Source: Nitrospinota bacterium (GTDB lineage Bacteria; Nitrospinota_A; JADGAW01). From it: a stretch of DNA of 14,531 bases. The stretch spans positions 1 through 14,531 of the forward strand of contig JADGAW010000035.1 in NCBI GenBank assembly GCA_015231815.1, read 5' to 3'. Both the position numbers and the translations under genes were made by a program. Numbering within the stretch: position 1 is the stretch's first letter; every line of letters begins with the position of its first letter. A model generated the notes under the pieces. It did not search any database, was not told where the DNA came from, and saw only the letters and a list, made by a program, of their open reading frames with translations. Of this stretch, positions 13,637 through 14,531 are shown one piece after another.

Positions 13637-14383
13637 TTAACTTGCTTTATTGAGCTTTTTTTTCTTATGCTCACTTATATTAATAAGCTTTTGCTCCTGC
13701 TCATCATGTTTACATTTAAGCCTTTTAAATTCCTGTTCGATTTCATCTGTTTTTTTCGTGAGGTTTTCCTCTGATTGTGTTACCATTTCTAAAAGACAGG
13801 TAATAGCTTTAACCATTGGGTCGGGTAAATTTTGAAAATCAACATCAATATTTTTATCTGTGAGAGGAACATCCTTTCGAACAACTTTTCCCGGAACTCC
13901 AACAACAACAGAATTTGGAGGAACATCATTGACTACAACGGAACCAGAGCCAACCTTACTGTTTTCTCCAATCGTTATATTACCAAGGACCTTTGCTCCT
14001 GCCCCTACAATAACATTATTGCAGAGTGTTGGATGTCTTTTTACTTTATGCAAGGAAGTTCCTCCAAGAGTTACCTGATGATAGAGCATAACATTATCAC
14101 CAACCTCGGCGGTTTCCCCAACAACAACTCCCATTCCATGGTCAATAAAAAACCCTTTTCCAATTTTTGCTGCCGGATGTATTTCTATTCCTGTCAACCA
14201 ACGTGCGAAATGCGAAATAAACCTTCCCAGAAAGAAATAATGAGAATTCCATAGTTTGTGGGCAACCCGGTAAAGCATTACCGCATGTAATCCAGGATAG
14301 CAAAACAATACCTCTAATGTGCTTCTAGCGGCAGGATCTCTATCAAAAATAACCTTAATATCTTCCCTAATTCGATAAAACAT
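13637..14383 (-). CDS. cysE: Serine O-acetyltransferase with a C-terminal coiled coil
   Basis: A 248-residue cytoplasmic hexapeptide-repeat acetyltransferase that makes O-acetylserine from serine and acetyl-CoA for cysteine synthesis. It is the short type that begins directly with the REDIKVIFDRDPAARS helix (6-21). The left-handed beta helix spans about 65-170, with catalytic His82 in DHGMGVVVGETA and His117 in KRHPTL, ending VGVPGKVVRK. Normal short enzymes end soon after a tail that docks into cysteine synthase; here residues 188-248 form an added charged helix with heptad-like spacing and a Lys-rich end (HKKKKLNKAS), probably a coiled coil. ATG 14383 has no good Shine-Dalgarno but matches the family N-terminus. 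It is probably co-transcribed with the MinD-like gene. Confidence 0.92.
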   Translation of the reverse strand: MFYRIREDIKVIFDRDPAARSTLEVLFCYPGLHAVMLYRVAHKLWNSHYFFLGRFISHFARWLTGIEIHPAAKIGKGFFIDHGMGVVVGETAEVGDNVMLYHQVTLGGTSLHKVKRHPTLCNNVIVGAGAKVLGNITIGENSKVGSGSVVVNDVPPNSVVVGVPGKVVRKDVPLTDKNIDVDFQNLPDPMVKAITCLLEMVTQSEENLTKKTDEIEQEFKRLKCKHDEQEQKLINISEHKKKKLNKAS

Positions 14384-14393
14384 TGTATAACCA

Positions 14394-14531
14394 TTAATTG
14401 TAAGTATCTTTACCTTTTATTGTACTATTGAATAAAAGTTTTTGTAACTCTGTTACTGAAAAATAGAGATAGAATCTGATCATTGATGGGAGAAGCTTTG
14501 AACTCATTCTCAGAAACGGCTTTGAGGCACC
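14394..14531 (-). CDS. possible C-terminal tail of an unknown protein (runs in from right edge)
   Basis: A minus-strand frame is open from the window edge to TAA at 14394, 46 codons including the stop. The peptide, with segments such as ASKPFLRMSSKLLPSMIRF and SVTELQKLLF, has a normal mix of hydrophobic and charged residues. Its stop lies 10 nt before the cysE ATG, as expected within an operon. Chance open frames of this length are not rare, and a possible cysE promoter overlaps it. I cannot assign a family. Confidence 0.35.
   Translation of the reverse strand, partial: GASKPFLRMSSKLLPSMIRFYLYFSVTELQKLLFNSTIKGKDTYN
14419..14447 (-). promoter_or_regulatory. possible promoter for cysE with an overlapping inverted repeat
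   Basis: The minus strand has TACAAT at 14424-14419 (5 of 6 to the -10 consensus) and TTACAA at 14447-14442 (weak -35) with a 17-base spacer; a start near 14412 would leave a 28-nt leader. The perfect inverted repeat GTAAC-TCT-GTTAC (14444-14456) covers the -35 site and could be an operator. If the frame at 14394-14531 is coding, this promoter would lie inside it. Confidence 0.3.

Noticed and set aside
13832..14254. Plus-strand open frame of 140 codons opposite cysE.
   Set aside because: It lies wholly antisense to a clear cysE and its translation is Asn/Ser-rich without family motifs, as expected of a shadow frame.

Overview
The window comes from an AT-rich, aerobic, Gram-negative-like bacterium; GC looks well below 45% by eye and was not computed. 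The main content is a complete minus-strand locus for an aa3-type cytochrome c oxidase and its heme A supply. An NhaD-type Na+/H+ antiporter suggests a marine or saline habitat, and a low-GC lineage of the former Deltaproteobacteria would fit. That placement is inference: no rRNA or lineage-specific marker is present. I see no tRNA, rRNA, IS element, CRISPR array or integrase.

Layout. 1-1713 (minus): nhaD, followed by the start of an unknown single-span membrane protein that runs off the left edge. 1815-2951 (plus): hemW, divergent from nhaD. 2957-10554 (minus): the cta locus, transcribed ctaE (subunit III), sco, ctaC (subunit II), ctaD (subunit I), two overlapping hairpins, ctaB (heme O synthase), a 45-residue membrane peptide, a divergent heme-copper-oxidase subunit-I-like protein, and ctaA (heme A synthase). 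10555-11081: a 527-base intergenic region with a perfect consensus sigma-70 promoter for the cta locus, a leader of about 200 nt with an orphan Shine-Dalgarno sequence and a hairpin, and a separate three-way-junction-like inverted-repeat cluster facing the plus-strand genes. 11082-12595 (plus): sixA and a PseG-like gene overlapping by 4 bp. 12622-14383 (minus): a MinD/FlhG-like ATPase downstream of cysE. 14394-14531 (minus): possibly the tail of one more gene.

How the genes work together. CtaC receives electrons from a separate cytochrome c, since no heme-c domain is fused to it, and passes them through CuA to CtaD. Sco carries the CxxxC and His needed to load CuA. CtaB turns heme B into heme O, and CtaA turns heme O into heme A for CtaD. 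Promoter, spacing and overlaps suggest one transcript that is partly terminated or processed after ctaD, giving more structural subunits than heme enzymes.

Most unusual points. (1) CtaD is an A2-type subunit I (YSHPAVY motif) in which the K-channel Thr and Lys appear as Val and Leu, and the matching Glu of CtaC is also absent. (2) The second subunit-I-like protein keeps histidines for two hemes but lacks the helix-VII His-His pair of the CuB site, and it sits with an unrecognised 45-residue membrane peptide between ctaB and ctaA. (3) The intergenic region upstream of sixA can fold into a compact three-stem RNA with alternative pairing.
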